Assembly (NCBI GenBank): GCA_017453335.1 | Contig: JAFTKI010000004.1 | Location: 1-43,123 of the forward strand | Origin: Clostridia bacterium | GTDB taxonomy: Bacteria > Bacillota_A > Clostridia > Oscillospirales > CAG-272 | DNA length: 43,123 nt | Reading direction: 5' to 3' | Shown here: one piece after another, positions 1 to 7,982 of the stretch | How positions within the stretch are numbered: position 1 is the stretch's first letter | Layout: the number at the start of each line of letters is the position of its first letter | Notes under the pieces: model-generated | What the model saw: the letters and a program-made list of their open reading frames with translations, nothing else | Databases searched by the model: none | Told to the model about the DNA's origin: nothing | Made by a program: the position numbers and the translations under genes

Positions 1-33
1 AGTATGATGGAGGACATTTTAGGTGAAGTATGA
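1..33 (+). CDS. C-terminal end of a probable RelB/DinJ-type antitoxin (partial)
   Basis: Only the last ten codons of an open frame are inside the window (ending SMMEDILGEV, stop TGA at 31-33). It overlaps the toxin start by 11 bases, which is the usual arrangement of RelB/DinJ antitoxin genes placed directly before a YafQ/RelE toxin. The identity is inferred from this position and overlap; too little protein is visible to recognise the family itself. The antitoxin would bind and neutralise the toxin and normally also represses the operon. Confidence 0.55.
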   Translation, partial: SMMEDILGEV

Positions 34-298
34 GATTGTTCCTTCCAATCAATTCAAGAAGGATTTAAAATTAGCGCAAAAACGTGGATATGATCTTGAT
101 AAAATAAAGAAGGTTATTACTGCCCTTGCGAATGGTGAAACACTTGAAGCAAAATATCGTGACCACTTGCTTACCGGTGATTACGGCGGTTATCGAGAAT
201 GTCACATTCAACCGGATTGGTTGCTCGTATATCAAATAGACGGAGATCAATTGATATTGTTCTTGGCTCGAACGGGCACGCACAGCGACTTGTTTTAA
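23..298 (+). CDS. YafQ-family type II toxin, ribosome-dependent mRNA endonuclease
   Basis: 91 residues with a GTG start that overlaps the preceding antitoxin stop; AGGAG-like bases (GGAGG at 9-13) lie ahead of it. It belongs to the RelE/ParE superfamily, whose YafQ branch cleaves mRNA in the ribosomal A site. All the residues known as catalytic in E. coli YafQ have counterparts here: His48, His61, Asp65, Trp66, His87 and the C-terminal Phe91, so the toxin looks intact and active. Length equals the family norm (about 92). The gene is clearly more AT-rich than the following miaA operon, as expected for a mobile accessory module. It is followed by its own terminator at 304-341. The antitoxin partner lies mostly outside the window. 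The alternative call would be a generic RelE; the His/Asp-Trp/His-Phe set favours YafQ. Confidence 0.88.
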   Translation: MKYEIVPSNQFKKDLKLAQKRGYDLDKIKKVITALANGETLEAKYRDHLLTGDYGGYRECHIQPDWLLVYQIDGDQLILFLARTGTHSDLF

Positions 299-303
299 AA
301 TTT

Positions 304-341
304 ACCGATTGGTTTTGTTGATCATGACCAATCGGTTTTTT
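304..341 (+). terminator. Intrinsic terminator after the toxin gene
   Basis: A perfect 10-bp inverted repeat (ACCGATTGGT at 304-313, ACCAATCGGT at 327-336) encloses a 13-nt loop and runs into a T tract at 335-341. It begins six bases after the toxin stop codon and isolates the toxin-antitoxin pair from miaA. Confidence 0.85.
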
Positions 342-382
342 ATGCTTTTTGCGTGACTGTAGGCAATTTTGAGTGCGAGTGA

Positions 383-411
383 TTGACAAACTTTTTGGGT
401 TATGATATAAT
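383..411 (+). promoter_or_regulatory. Sigma-A promoter of the miaA operon
   Basis: Perfect TTGACA (383-388) and TATAAT (406-411) with 17 bases between them. Transcription should begin near 418, about 64 bases ahead of the miaA start. This rules out the upstream in-frame start at 419 and supports the start at 482. Confidence 0.88.
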
Positions 412-481
412 AGTATAGATGGTTAACGGAAACCGTGTAACTTGCAAAAATGAAAGAACGCTTGTTGAGAAAGGAGCTTTT

Positions 482-1438
482 ATGACAGAAAAGAAGATCA
501 AGGTTTTGGCTGTTGTTGGCTCTACGGCAAGCGGAAAAAGTGCCTTGGCGGTGGCTCTTGCAAAGGCTTTGGACGGCGAGATCGTGTCGTGTGACTCGAT
601 GCAGATTTACCGCCGCATGACCGTCGGAACGGCAAAGCCCACTCCCGAGGAGCAAGAGGGCGTGGCGCACCATCTGATCGATTTTGTGGAGCCTGACCGT
701 GCTTTTTCCTGTGCCGAGTATGTGGAGTGTGCAAAGCAAGCGGTCAATGATATTGCATTACGCGGAAAATTGCCGATTCTTTGCGGCGGTACGGGACTTT
801 ATCTGGATGCGTTTTTGCGCGGCGGCGGATTTGAGGAGACCGAGAGCGATCCCGCCATGCGAGAGAAGCTGTTCGCTTATGCCGATGCGCATGGGAATGA
901 GGCACTTCACGCGCGTCTTGCCGAGGTCGATTCCGAAAGTGCCGAGGCGATCCATCCCAACAACGTCAAGCGTGTGGTTCGCGCGCTGGAGATCTACCAC
1001 ACCACGGGAATGACCAAAACCGAGGCAGACCGACGCTCGCGGGAGATCGATTCACCGTACAATGCCACCGTGATCGGCTTGCGGTATGCCGAGCGTGAGC
1101 TGTTGTACGAGCGCATCGACCGCCGTGTGGATCTGATGCTGGAGATGGGGCTTTTGGAGGAAACCAAAAGTCTTTTGCAAGAGGGTGTTTTTGAAAAGAA
1201 TGCGACCGCCGCACAGGCGATCGGATATAAAGAGCTTTTGGGAGCTTTGCGCGGCGAGGAATCGCTTGATGCCGCCGTGGAATCGCTCAAGCGTGCAACG
1301 CGCCGCTATGCCAAGCGGCAGATTACCTGGTTTGGTGCCAAGGACTACGTTCGCTGGCTGGATATGACCGAAGCGGGACAGCCGCGTCCGATCTCGGCGG
1401 TGCTGAGCGATGCGTTGAAAATAATAAACGGCAACTGA
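482..1438 (+). CDS. miaA: tRNA dimethylallyltransferase MiaA
   Basis: 318 residues. The enzyme transfers a dimethylallyl group from DMAPP to N6 of A37 in tRNAs that read codons starting with U. Visible are the P-loop GSTASGKS (residues 13-20), the DSMQIYR motif that follows it, and the GGTGLYLDA motif near residue 100; length matches the family. The start at 482 is chosen because an AAAGGAG site sits 5 bases ahead and because the upstream in-frame codon at 419 coincides with the transcription start. It is the first gene of an apparent operon running to araB. In many Clostridia miaA follows mutL and precedes hfq; neither is seen here. Confidence 0.96.
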   Translation: MTEKKIKVLAVVGSTASGKSALAVALAKALDGEIVSCDSMQIYRRMTVGTAKPTPEEQEGVAHHLIDFVEPDRAFSCAEYVECAKQAVNDIALRGKLPILCGGTGLYLDAFLRGGGFEETESDPAMREKLFAYADAHGNEALHARLAEVDSESAEAIHPNNVKRVVRALEIYHTTGMTKTEADRRSREIDSPYNATVIGLRYAERELLYERIDRRVDLMLEMGLLEETKSLLQEGVFEKNATAAQAIGYKELLGALRGEESLDAAVESLKRATRRYAKRQITWFGAKDYVRWLDMTEAGQPRPISAVLSDALKIINGN

Positions 1439-1460
1439 TCACAGGAAGAAAGGAGCTTTT

Positions 1461-2705
1461 ATGACACGGAAAGCGTTTTTAAAGCAATACGGTATACGCT
1501 TTGCGGCGGCATTTGCGCTCCTGTGCTTGCTGTTTTACACGGTCTATCACGTGTTTGCGGGTTCGTCCGACAGCCTGATGACGCTTCCCGTACGTCAGGT
1601 GACCGATCGGCAGATGGTCAATGCCGATGCGTATTTGTTCCGCGAGGAAGAGGTGATGACCGTTTCTCAAAAGGGGCTGGTGAACGGACTCTTGCCCAAC
1701 GGAACCAAGGTCAGCGCGAACACAGCGGTGGCAGAGGTCTGGAATACGGGCAATACGGCAACCATGGCCGACGATCAAATGACTTTGGATCGAGTCAATC
1801 GTTTGATCCGTATATTGGAGGACAGCATTACCTCGGGAGCCACGCTTTCAAAGGCACAGCTTTACAAAAAGGCAGTAGAAAATACCTATTTTTCGATACA
1901 GGAGGCTATTGCGAATCGGGATTGGTCACAGCTTGGCAAGCTGGAGGACGGGATGCTGACGCTGTTGGATCAATACGTCTCCGTTACGGAGGGCAAGGTG
2001 GCGATTCAAGCAACGCTGGAGCGATTGAAGAGCGTTCGCGCATCTTTGCTCACGGGTAGCTGTCAGACCTTATCCGCGCCCGAGCGGTCGGGGTACTTTT
2101 ACCACACCTCTTATGTGGACGGTTATGAGGCGCTGTTCACACCCGAGACTCTGGAAGACATGAGCGCCGAGCGCTTTGCCGAGCTGACGGCAGCCGATGC
2201 CGCATACCCCGAGGGACAGATTGCGGGGAAGATGGTATACGGTCACAATTGGTCGTTGGCGCTTTCTTTGGACAGCACCGAAAAAAGCCTGTTTTCCGAG
2301 GAGAGAAGCTATGTGTTCTGTTTCCCCGATAATGACGATCGGGAGATCCGATTGACCTGTACACGGCTGATCGAGGGAGCCGACGGCGGTGCCGTAGGTG
2401 TGTTTGAAGCGCAGGAAACACCTGCCGATTTCCTCTATTTCCGCGTACAGCGCGTGCAGATCACCACCGATCTGTGCGAGGGCTATTACGTTCCCGAATC
2501 GGCATTGCAGACCAAGGACGGGGTGAGCGGTGTGTATATTTTCAAAAACAGCACCGTCTGCTTCCGACGCATCGAGATCTTGCATGAGGGAGACGGATAT
2601 TATATCGTTGCCGAAAACAGCGGCGCGGACGAAGAATATTTGTCTTTGTACGATATTTTGATCACTTCGGGGAAAAATCTATATGAGGGGAGAGTTTATC
2701 AATGA
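1461..2705 (+). CDS. HlyD-like membrane-anchored protein of the yggS-sepF locus
   Basis: 414 residues. One N-terminal membrane segment (about residues 11-30) is followed by a large extracellular part. Residues around 60-90 (VSQKGLVNGLLPNGTKVSAN) look like the first half of a biotinyl-lipoyl hairpin, a predicted helical stretch follows at about 105-200, and a C-terminal beta domain ends with YYVPESALQTKDG, a segment typical of HlyD/RND adaptor proteins. A strong AAAGGAG precedes the ATG. The gene sits 22 bases after miaA and overlaps yggS by ATGA, so it is translationally coupled to it. Proteins of this kind recur ahead of yggS-sepF in Clostridia, which suggests a role in envelope or division functions rather than drug efflux; no exporter is adjacent. 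Function unproven. Confidence 0.7.
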   Translation: MTRKAFLKQYGIRFAAAFALLCLLFYTVYHVFAGSSDSLMTLPVRQVTDRQMVNADAYLFREEEVMTVSQKGLVNGLLPNGTKVSANTAVAEVWNTGNTATMADDQMTLDRVNRLIRILEDSITSGATLSKAQLYKKAVENTYFSIQEAIANRDWSQLGKLEDGMLTLLDQYVSVTEGKVAIQATLERLKSVRASLLTGSCQTLSAPERSGYFYHTSYVDGYEALFTPETLEDMSAERFAELTAADAAYPEGQIAGKMVYGHNWSLALSLDSTEKSLFSEERSYVFCFPDNDDREIRLTCTRLIEGADGGAVGVFEAQETPADFLYFRVQRVQITTDLCEGYYVPESALQTKDGVSGVYIFKNSTVCFRRIEILHEGDGYYIVAENSGADEEYLSLYDILITSGKNLYEGRVYQ

Positions 2706-3424
2706 ATGATCTGTCCTATATGAATCAAAACGCGGCGCGGATCTGTGCCGAAATAGAGGCGGCAAAGGCGAGACGCGGCGAGGAGCTTGCGGACGTTGAT
2801 GTTACGTTGCTTGCGGCAATTAAATACACCGATGCCGAGCATGTCAACTATCTGCACCGTGTGCTTGGGATACACGATGTGGGCGAAAACCGTGTGCAAC
2901 AGCTTCTGGAGCGTTGGGATGCTTTGGACCGCGAGGGAATGCGCATCCACTTCATCGGCAAGCTGCAAAGCAACAAGGTCAAGTACATCATCGATAAGGT
3001 GTGCATGATCCATTCGCTCGACTCTCACTCCTTGGCAAGGGAGATCGAAAAACGTGCCGCACAGCACGGAATTGTGATGGACGTTTTGGTAGAAATCAAT
3101 AGCGGACGTGAGGAAAGCAAGAGCGGTCTTGCACCCGAGGAGGTCGTGGAATTTTGTCGCTCACTTTCGCAATATCCGCATATTTGCCTGCGCGGATTCA
3201 TGACAATGGCACCAAAATGCGAAAAAAATGAAGAATATCGAAAATATTTTCAAGAAACTTCCCAACAATGTCTTGACATTTGGCAAAAAAAACTTCATAA
3301 TATAGGTAGACCGATTTTATCGATGGGAATGTCGGGCAGCTTTGTGCCCGCCATCGAGGAGGGCGCATCGATCGTACGCATCGGACGCGCACTGTTTGAA
3401 GAACCCGAGCAAACCGAAAAATAA
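2702..3424 (+). CDS. yggS: YggS/PLPBP family pyridoxal-phosphate homeostasis protein
   Basis: 240 residues, the single-domain PLP-barrel family (YlmE in Bacillus) that carries PLP without catalysing a known reaction and affects B6 and amino-acid balance. The PLP lysine is Lys41 in AAIKYTD; the family usually shows AVSKT here, so the context is slightly divergent. HFIGKLQSNK (83-92), the GFMTMAP segment and the phosphate-binding MGMSGSF and IVRIGRALF segments are all present. Translation is coupled to the HlyD-like gene by a 4-base overlap. The part of the gene at about 3215-3315 is unusually AT-rich compared with the rest and contains a promoter-like sequence (3273-3301), see findings. Confidence 0.95.
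   Translation: MNDLSYMNQNAARICAEIEAAKARRGEELADVDVTLLAAIKYTDAEHVNYLHRVLGIHDVGENRVQQLLERWDALDREGMRIHFIGKLQSNKVKYIIDKVCMIHSLDSHSLAREIEKRAAQHGIVMDVLVEINSGREESKSGLAPEEVVEFCRSLSQYPHICLRGFMTMAPKCEKNEEYRKYFQETSQQCLDIWQKKLHNIGRPILSMGMSGSFVPAIEEGASIVRIGRALFEEPEQTEK
3273..3301 (+). promoter_or_regulatory. Candidate intragenic promoter for sepF inside yggS
   Basis: TTGACA at 3273-3278 and CATAAT at 3296-3301 with a 17-base gap, 11 of 12 consensus positions, inside the coding sequence of yggS. Transcription would start near 3308 and give a leader of about 150 bases for sepF. The surrounding 100 bases are far more AT-rich than the rest of yggS. Confidence 0.6.
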
Positions 3425-3458
3425 ACTGTATCACATATAAAACGGAGGACAACAAAAA

Positions 3459-3962
3459 ATGAATTTGTTGAAAAAATTTGTCAGAAACGATAACGCAGAT
3501 CTTGGCGAGGAATACGATGACGATATGTACGTTATGCCCGACGACCTGAAGATGGAAATGCCCGATTCGGATATGAATTCCAATATTTCCACTGTTCAGA
3601 CGCCTGCGCAAAAGGCACCCGTCTCTCCCGATAAGGTAGCGCTCAAGCTGCTCCAGCCCAAGAGCCATACCGAGGCAACGCAGATTGCCGATAAGCTCAA
3701 GGACGGCTGCATCATTCTCTTGGATATCGCTAACCTGACCAAGGATAAGGCACACCGCTTGGTAGACTTTCTGGCAGGTGTTGCTTACGTGCTTGGCGGT
3801 GAGATGATCAAAACCAACAAGAACACCATTGTGATCGCTCCTGCAGGCGTGGATATTTCGGGCTTTGCTCCCGAGGAAGCTCCCGCAGCGGTAACCGCTG
3901 AGCCCGAGGTGTACGAGGAAGTGTACGAGGACGCTCCCTTGGACGGTGACAACGAAAGATGA
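3459..3962 (+). CDS. sepF: Cell division protein SepF
   Basis: 167 residues. SepF binds the C-terminal tail of FtsZ and tethers it to the membrane, bundling filaments at the septum. The N-terminus (MNLLKKFVR) is the short basic amphipathic anchor; an acidic, low-complexity linker covers residues 14-55; the conserved core (about 58-133) contains VALKLLQPKSH, GCIILLDIANL and RLVDFLAGVAYVLGG, all typical. The tail is acidic and Ala/Pro/Glu-rich. A GGAGG site lies at 3443-3447 ahead of the ATG. It follows yggS and precedes ylmG and ylmH, the classic Gram-positive division cluster; divIVA, often next, is absent. Confidence 0.96.
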   Translation: MNLLKKFVRNDNADLGEEYDDDMYVMPDDLKMEMPDSDMNSNISTVQTPAQKAPVSPDKVALKLLQPKSHTEATQIADKLKDGCIILLDIANLTKDKAHRLVDFLAGVAYVLGGEMIKTNKNTIVIAPAGVDISGFAPEEAPAAVTAEPEVYEEVYEDAPLDGDNER

Positions 3963-3970
3963 TAAACTGC

Positions 3971-4005
3971 TAAGGGGTGAAGTCTTGTCGGGGCTTCCCC
4001 CTTTT
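3971..4005 (+). terminator. Weak terminator-like hairpin between sepF and ylmG
   Basis: AAGGGGTGAAG pairs with CTTCCCCCTT (one bulged base) across a roughly 9-base loop and is followed by TTTT. It sits eight bases after the sepF stop. It probably gives partial termination, reducing ylmG-ylmH-araB expression relative to sepF. Confidence 0.5.
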
Positions 4006-4046
4006 CAAAACGGCTTTGCCGACTATTCCCGAAAGGATTGGGCTTT

Positions 4047-4322
4047 ATGGATCTTTTTTTGTTTGTTTTAAAATATACGGTCACCGCCATCATTGACGTG
4101 TTGCTGATCGCCATGTTTGTTCGGGCGATCACCTCTTGGTTCGATCCGATGCGAGAGGGCAAGCTGAGCATGTTTTTGCTGATGCTCACCGAGCCTGTGA
4201 TCTTTCCGATACGCGCGCTGTGTGACAGAATGAATTGGTTTGAGGGGATGCCGATCGATATCCCGTTTTTGTTGACCGTTCTGGTGCTTTCGATTTTGCA
4301 AACGGCGGTGGCGTTTTTATGA
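4047..4322 (+). CDS. ylmG: YggT-family membrane protein YlmG
   Basis: 91 residues with two membrane segments (about 3-27 and 68-90) joined by a conserved loop containing RAITSWFDP, the family signature. Members affect division, chromosome organisation or envelope processes, with no known biochemical activity. The start at 4047 is preferred to the in-frame TTG at 4038 because AAAGGA (4032-4037) is 9 bases from the ATG but directly abuts the TTG. It overlaps ylmH by ATGA. Confidence 0.93.
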   Translation: MDLFLFVLKYTVTAIIDVLLIAMFVRAITSWFDPMREGKLSMFLLMLTEPVIFPIRALCDRMNWFEGMPIDIPFLLTVLVLSILQTAVAFL

Positions 4323-5140
4323 AGGGCGTGTACGACGACGAGGCGCTTTTGGAAGCGCGCGTGGGGGATGCGCTGGACAGATGCGCGCGCGGAAACATAG
4401 CGATGATCCCATATCTTTCTCCAAGACAACGGGTACAGACCGAGCGCGAGCTGAATCGCCTGCGGGAATCGAAACGGGCGTGGTTTTACGGAGGCTATGC
4501 ACAGGCAGAGCGTGTCTGCCTGTTTTTATTGCCCGATTATCTGGTTGAGCTTTCCGATGGCCCGATCTGTGACAGGAGCGCCGATGAGATGCGTTCCCTG
4601 ATCGGAGAGGAGCTGGACGGCGCGGTCACAGCCCTGCGGATCAAGGGGAGCGGATACCGAACGCTTTCGCACAGGGATTATCTTGGCTCGATCTTGGGGT
4701 TGGGATTGGAGCGTGATGCCATCGGTGACATTGCGGTGCAGAACGACCGTGAGGCGATCCTGTTTTGCACTCAAAAGATCGCGGATTTTTTGAGCGTTGC
4801 GCTGACAAAGGTCGCAACCGACACCGTGACCTGCTCACCCTGCATGATCGGGGACGATTTCACCGACGGCAAGCAGTATGCGCCGATCTACGACACCGTA
4901 GCATCTGCGCGGCTTGATTGCGTGGTGGCGGCACTGACCAACCAATCGCGCGAAGCGGCGCAAAGAGCGGTGCGCGGCGGCTTGGTGGAGGTCAATTTTG
5001 AACCGATCGAGCGAACAGATCTCGTGCTTGAAGCACCTGCGTGGATCTCGGTGCGCGGATTTGGACGCTACCGACTGCGCGCATTTGACGGAGAAACGAA
5101 AAAAGGACGGCTTCGGATGAAAGCCGACCGCTTGATTTGA
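4319..5140 (+). CDS. ylmH: S4-domain RNA-binding protein YlmH
   Basis: 273 residues. The N-terminal two thirds form the YlmH domain, with YLSPRQRVQTER near residue 32, RDYLGSILGLGLERDAIGDI near 118 and the KVATDTVTC segment; an S4 RNA-binding domain occupies about residues 195-255 (LDCVVAALTNQSREAAQRAV, then FEPIERTDLVLEAPAWISVRG). In Firmicutes YlmH has been linked to ribosome-associated quality control alongside RqcH; an rqcH gene lies 3 kb downstream here. Translationally coupled to ylmG. Confidence 0.94.
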   Translation: MKGVYDDEALLEARVGDALDRCARGNIAMIPYLSPRQRVQTERELNRLRESKRAWFYGGYAQAERVCLFLLPDYLVELSDGPICDRSADEMRSLIGEELDGAVTALRIKGSGYRTLSHRDYLGSILGLGLERDAIGDIAVQNDREAILFCTQKIADFLSVALTKVATDTVTCSPCMIGDDFTDGKQYAPIYDTVASARLDCVVAALTNQSREAAQRAVRGGLVEVNFEPIERTDLVLEAPAWISVRGFGRYRLRAFDGETKKGRLRMKADRLI

Positions 5141-5171
5141 GCTTTATAAGACTGAAAAGAGGACAAACAGC

Positions 5172-6827
5172 ATGAAACGCTATACCATAGGAGTGGATTT
5201 TGGCTCGCTTTCGGGCAGGGCGGTGGTTTTGGATACCCAAACGGGAGAAACACTGGCATCGGCGGTGATGGATTATCCGCACGGCGTGATGGACAGCACT
5301 CTGCCCGACGGCACACCGCTTCCGTTGCAATCGGCATTCCAGCACCCCGCCGATTATCTGCTTGTGCTGAAAAGTGTGATCGGAGAAGCCTTGAAAAGGG
5401 CAGAGGTCACACCCGAAGAGATCGCGGGGCTTGGCATTGATTTTACATCCTGTACGTTGCTTGCAACCGATGAGGAGGGGATGCCGCTTTGCATGGATCC
5501 CAAATATGAGTCGCGGCCGCAAAGCTACGTCAAGCTTTGGAAGCATCACGCATCGCAAGCCGAGGCAGAGCGCATGACACGAGTTGCACAGGAGCGGCAT
5601 GAGCCGTGGCTGGAGATCTGCGGCGGTAAGCTGTCTCCCGAATGGGCATTTCCGAAAATTTACGAAACGCTTTGCCGAGATGAGGAGATCTACCATGCCG
5701 CGAAAAGCTTTTGTGAGGCGGGCGAATGGTTGACCTCGCTTTTGACGGGCGAGAGTGTTCGCGCGGCAAGCTTTGCGGGCTATAAATTCAACTGGACAGC
5801 CGAGGACGGCTTCCCGTCCAACGATTATTTTCGCGCCGTTGATGAAAGATTGGACGGTATTGTGGGGAGCAAGATTGAAAAACGGGTACGCTCGGTTGAT
5901 CAAACGGCAGGTGTATTGAATTCCAAGGGAGTCGAGCTGACGGGGCTTTGCCAAGGCACTCCTGTGGCACTTCCAATGCTGGATGCCGAGGCGGCAATGC
6001 CTGCACTCAATGTCACCGAGGCGGGACAGGGCTTGCTGGTTTTGGGTACTTCGGGCGTGTTGCTTTTGCACGATCCCGAGGTCAAGCGGATCCCCGGTAT
6101 TTGCGGGTTGGTTCGTGACGGCGTGATCCCGGGAATGTGTACTTACGAGGCGGGGCAGGCAGGTTTTGGAGATTGCTTTGAGTGGTTTTCGCACAACTGT
6201 GTTCCCGCACACTACCGTGAAGCGGCGGCAAAGGAAGGCAAGAATATTCACGCCTATCTGCGCGAGCGCGCGCAAAAGCTGCGTGTGGGCGAGAGCGGAC
6301 TGTTGGCGCTGGATTGGTTTAACGGCAACCGCTCGATCCTGCAGGACGCCGATCTGACAGGCATGATCTTGGGACTCCACATCGGCACCAAGCCCGAGGA
6401 GATCTACCGTACGCTGATCGAAGCGACCGCCTTTGGTATGCGGAGAATTCTAGAGAACTACGCGCAATACGGCATCACCGTCGGTTCTTTGGGTGCGGCA
6501 GGCGGTATCGCGCAAAAGGACGAGATGCTGATGCAGATCTACGCCGACGTGCTGAACCGTGAGATCTGCGTGTTCGGTACCGACCAGGCGGGAGCTTTGG
6601 GCTCTGCCATCTATGCGTCCCTGGCGGGCGGTATCTACGCAACGGTCAAGGAGGCAGCCGCGCACTTGTCGGTCAAGCCGATGCGCACTTATCAGCCGAA
6701 TGACGAAAATAAGCGCGCGTATGACCTGCTGTATGCCGAATATTGCCGTTTGTACGAGTATTTCGGACAAGGCGGCAACGATATCATGCACAAGCTTCGC
6801 CGTTTTTCACAAACGGGGGAGATGTAA
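5172..6827 (+). CDS. araB: Ribulokinase AraB (FGGY family)
   Basis: 551 residues, the AraB length. It phosphorylates L-ribulose (and some other ribuloses) to the 5-phosphate. Diagnostic are the N-terminal ATP motif GVDFGSLSGRAVV, the GIDFTSCT segment, GGKLSPEWAFPKI, and the AraB-specific LDWFNGNRSILQDADLTGM followed by LIEATAFGMR; these separate it from xylulokinase and rhamnulokinase. A GAGGA site precedes the ATG. It begins 31 bases after ylmH with no terminator between, so it is probably read through from the division operon. No araA, araD or arabinose transporter is in the window, so the rest of the pathway must lie elsewhere. A G1P-dehydrogenase (AraM homologue) and a HAD phosphatase lie 5-8 kb downstream. 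Confidence 0.93.
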   Translation: MKRYTIGVDFGSLSGRAVVLDTQTGETLASAVMDYPHGVMDSTLPDGTPLPLQSAFQHPADYLLVLKSVIGEALKRAEVTPEEIAGLGIDFTSCTLLATDEEGMPLCMDPKYESRPQSYVKLWKHHASQAEAERMTRVAQERHEPWLEICGGKLSPEWAFPKIYETLCRDEEIYHAAKSFCEAGEWLTSLLTGESVRAASFAGYKFNWTAEDGFPSNDYFRAVDERLDGIVGSKIEKRVRSVDQTAGVLNSKGVELTGLCQGTPVALPMLDAEAAMPALNVTEAGQGLLVLGTSGVLLLHDPEVKRIPGICGLVRDGVIPGMCTYEAGQAGFGDCFEWFSHNCVPAHYREAAAKEGKNIHAYLRERAQKLRVGESGLLALDWFNGNRSILQDADLTGMILGLHIGTKPEEIYRTLIEATAFGMRRILENYAQYGITVGSLGAAGGIAQKDEMLMQIYADVLNREICVFGTDQAGALGSAIYASLAGGIYATVKEAAAHLSVKPMRTYQPNDENKRAYDLLYAEYCRLYEYFGQGGNDIMHKLRRFSQTGEM

Positions 6828-6832
6828 TATTC

Positions 6833-6870
6833 AAAAAGCCACCCGAGGAATGTTTTCTCGGGTGGCTTTT
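6833..6870 (+). terminator. Intrinsic terminator of the miaA-araB operon
   Basis: AAAAGCCACCCGAG (6834-6847) and CTCGGGTGGCTTTT (6857-6870) form a perfect 14-bp stem with a 9-nt loop, starting just after the araB stop. A-tract and T-tract on both sides make it bidirectional. Confidence 0.9.
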
Positions 6871-6927
6871 GCGGTCTTTCATTCATTGCATATTATAATA
6901 TTTTTCAGTCACGTGTGAAATGTTAAG

Positions 6928-6952
6928 AAGCCTTCCCCAGCGGGGAAGGCTT
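6928..6952. repeat. Short palindromic intergenic repeat (AAGCCTTCCCC family)
   Basis: AAGCCTTCCCC and GGGGAAGGCTT enclose AGC: an 11-bp perfect palindrome. A near copy with loop GCT is at 32728-32750, and both resemble the inner palindrome of the two larger elements at 10815 and 17709. It lies in the 218-base gap between araB and coaW, in which I see no gene. Confidence 0.75.
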
Positions 6953-7045
6953 GCTGTAAATTCTGCTTTTGCGAGTAGCCATTCTCGAACAGCCTTAAGA
7001 TGTTGACGTTTTAAGTGCTGTTTTTTGTTTTGCTATGATATCAAG

Positions 7046-7897
7046 TTACGCATCCTCATTCAGCGCGGCGCCGATTACGGTACCGAACTGCGAATTTTCG
7101 GGGATGATGAAATTGACATCAAAGGTAACGGCATGACTCTCAAATACCTTGCGGATCGGTTCGAGGGTGGTCAGGTTTCCAATCAGCACGATATCCTTGA
7201 TGCGGAAATCCCGTGCGGCGAACACAGAGAGCATCATAATGGTCTCCGCCACCATATTGGTGATACCCAGCGCAATGTCGGAATTTGTGGCAAGGTCGGA
7301 AAGCTTTCCGAAGTTTGCGGCGGTCAGATTCTGATTGATGGTCTGGTAATTGCGGCTGCGGGAAATATCCTTGATGCGCAGGTCAACGTTTGAAAGGTCG
7401 CCGTCGGCGCAAAGCTGTTCGATGTGCTCCACGGTATCCACGCCAAGCATTTTACGGGAAAGACCGATCAGCGTGCCGCCTCCCACACCCGTACCGCCAA
7501 GATACTTGGTGATATATTTTTCTCCGTCCTTTTTTGCGTGGATCAAAGCAGTACCCGTTCCCATGCTGACAACGATGGCTTCGTTCAGTCCCGAAAGGTA
7601 GAGTCCGCCCATTCCGATGCTGGAAAATTCGGGAACGGGGGAGCAAGGCAGATTGTAGATCGGCTTATTGATAAACGCCGCACCTGCACCTGTCATCAAA
7701 ATGCGTTCAATGTCCGAAAGCTCCAGAGCGTTCTCGGCCGTGAATTTTCCGAACGCGCCGTAAATCGAGGTCAAGGGATCGGTTGCGCGCACAAATTGGG
7801 GAGCGATCAGCTCCTTTTGTCCGTTTTTCGTATGACGGAAGCCGACGATCTTTGTGGTGGTTCCGCCAACGTCGATTCCGATAATGGTTTTCTTCAT
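7046..7897 (-). CDS. coaW: Type II pantothenate kinase (CoaW/eukaryotic-like PanK)
   Basis: 283 residues. Type II PanK (Staphylococcus CoaW/'fumble' fold) phosphorylates pantothenate in the first step of CoA synthesis. The actin-like ATPase phosphate-1 motif GIDVGGTTTK (7-16), the SMGTGTA segment and GGTGVGGGTLIGLS are visible, and the length fits the family (about 270). The start at 7897 is chosen because MKKTIIGID begins the fold and because the promoter on this strand overlaps the upstream extension (to 8011), so that extension cannot be translated; the ribosome site is weak. The gene is divergent from rqcH with overlapping promoters. Some related proteins of this family act on 4'-phosphopantetheine as phosphatases, but those are a different domain. 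Confidence 0.88.
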   Translation of the reverse strand: MKKTIIGIDVGGTTTKIVGFRHTKNGQKELIAPQFVRATDPLTSIYGAFGKFTAENALELSDIERILMTGAGAAFINKPIYNLPCSPVPEFSSIGMGGLYLSGLNEAIVVSMGTGTALIHAKKDGEKYITKYLGGTGVGGGTLIGLSRKMLGVDTVEHIEQLCADGDLSNVDLRIKDISRSRNYQTINQNLTAANFGKLSDLATNSDIALGITNMVAETIMMLSVFAARDFRIKDIVLIGNLTTLEPIRKVFESHAVTFDVNFIIPENSQFGTVIGAALNEDA

Positions 7898-7982
7898 AGC
7901 TTCGGTCGCGCGGCAGGATTTTGCGTGGTTGCCGCGTCCTTTCTGTGGTCGTTTTGCGAGAAAATCGCATATCTGCTTTTTT

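Noticed and set aside
4022..4320. Lost divIVA or other division gene next to ylmG
   Set aside because: The gap and order are complete from sepF to ylmH; no remnant of divIVA is seen after ylmH, only araB.
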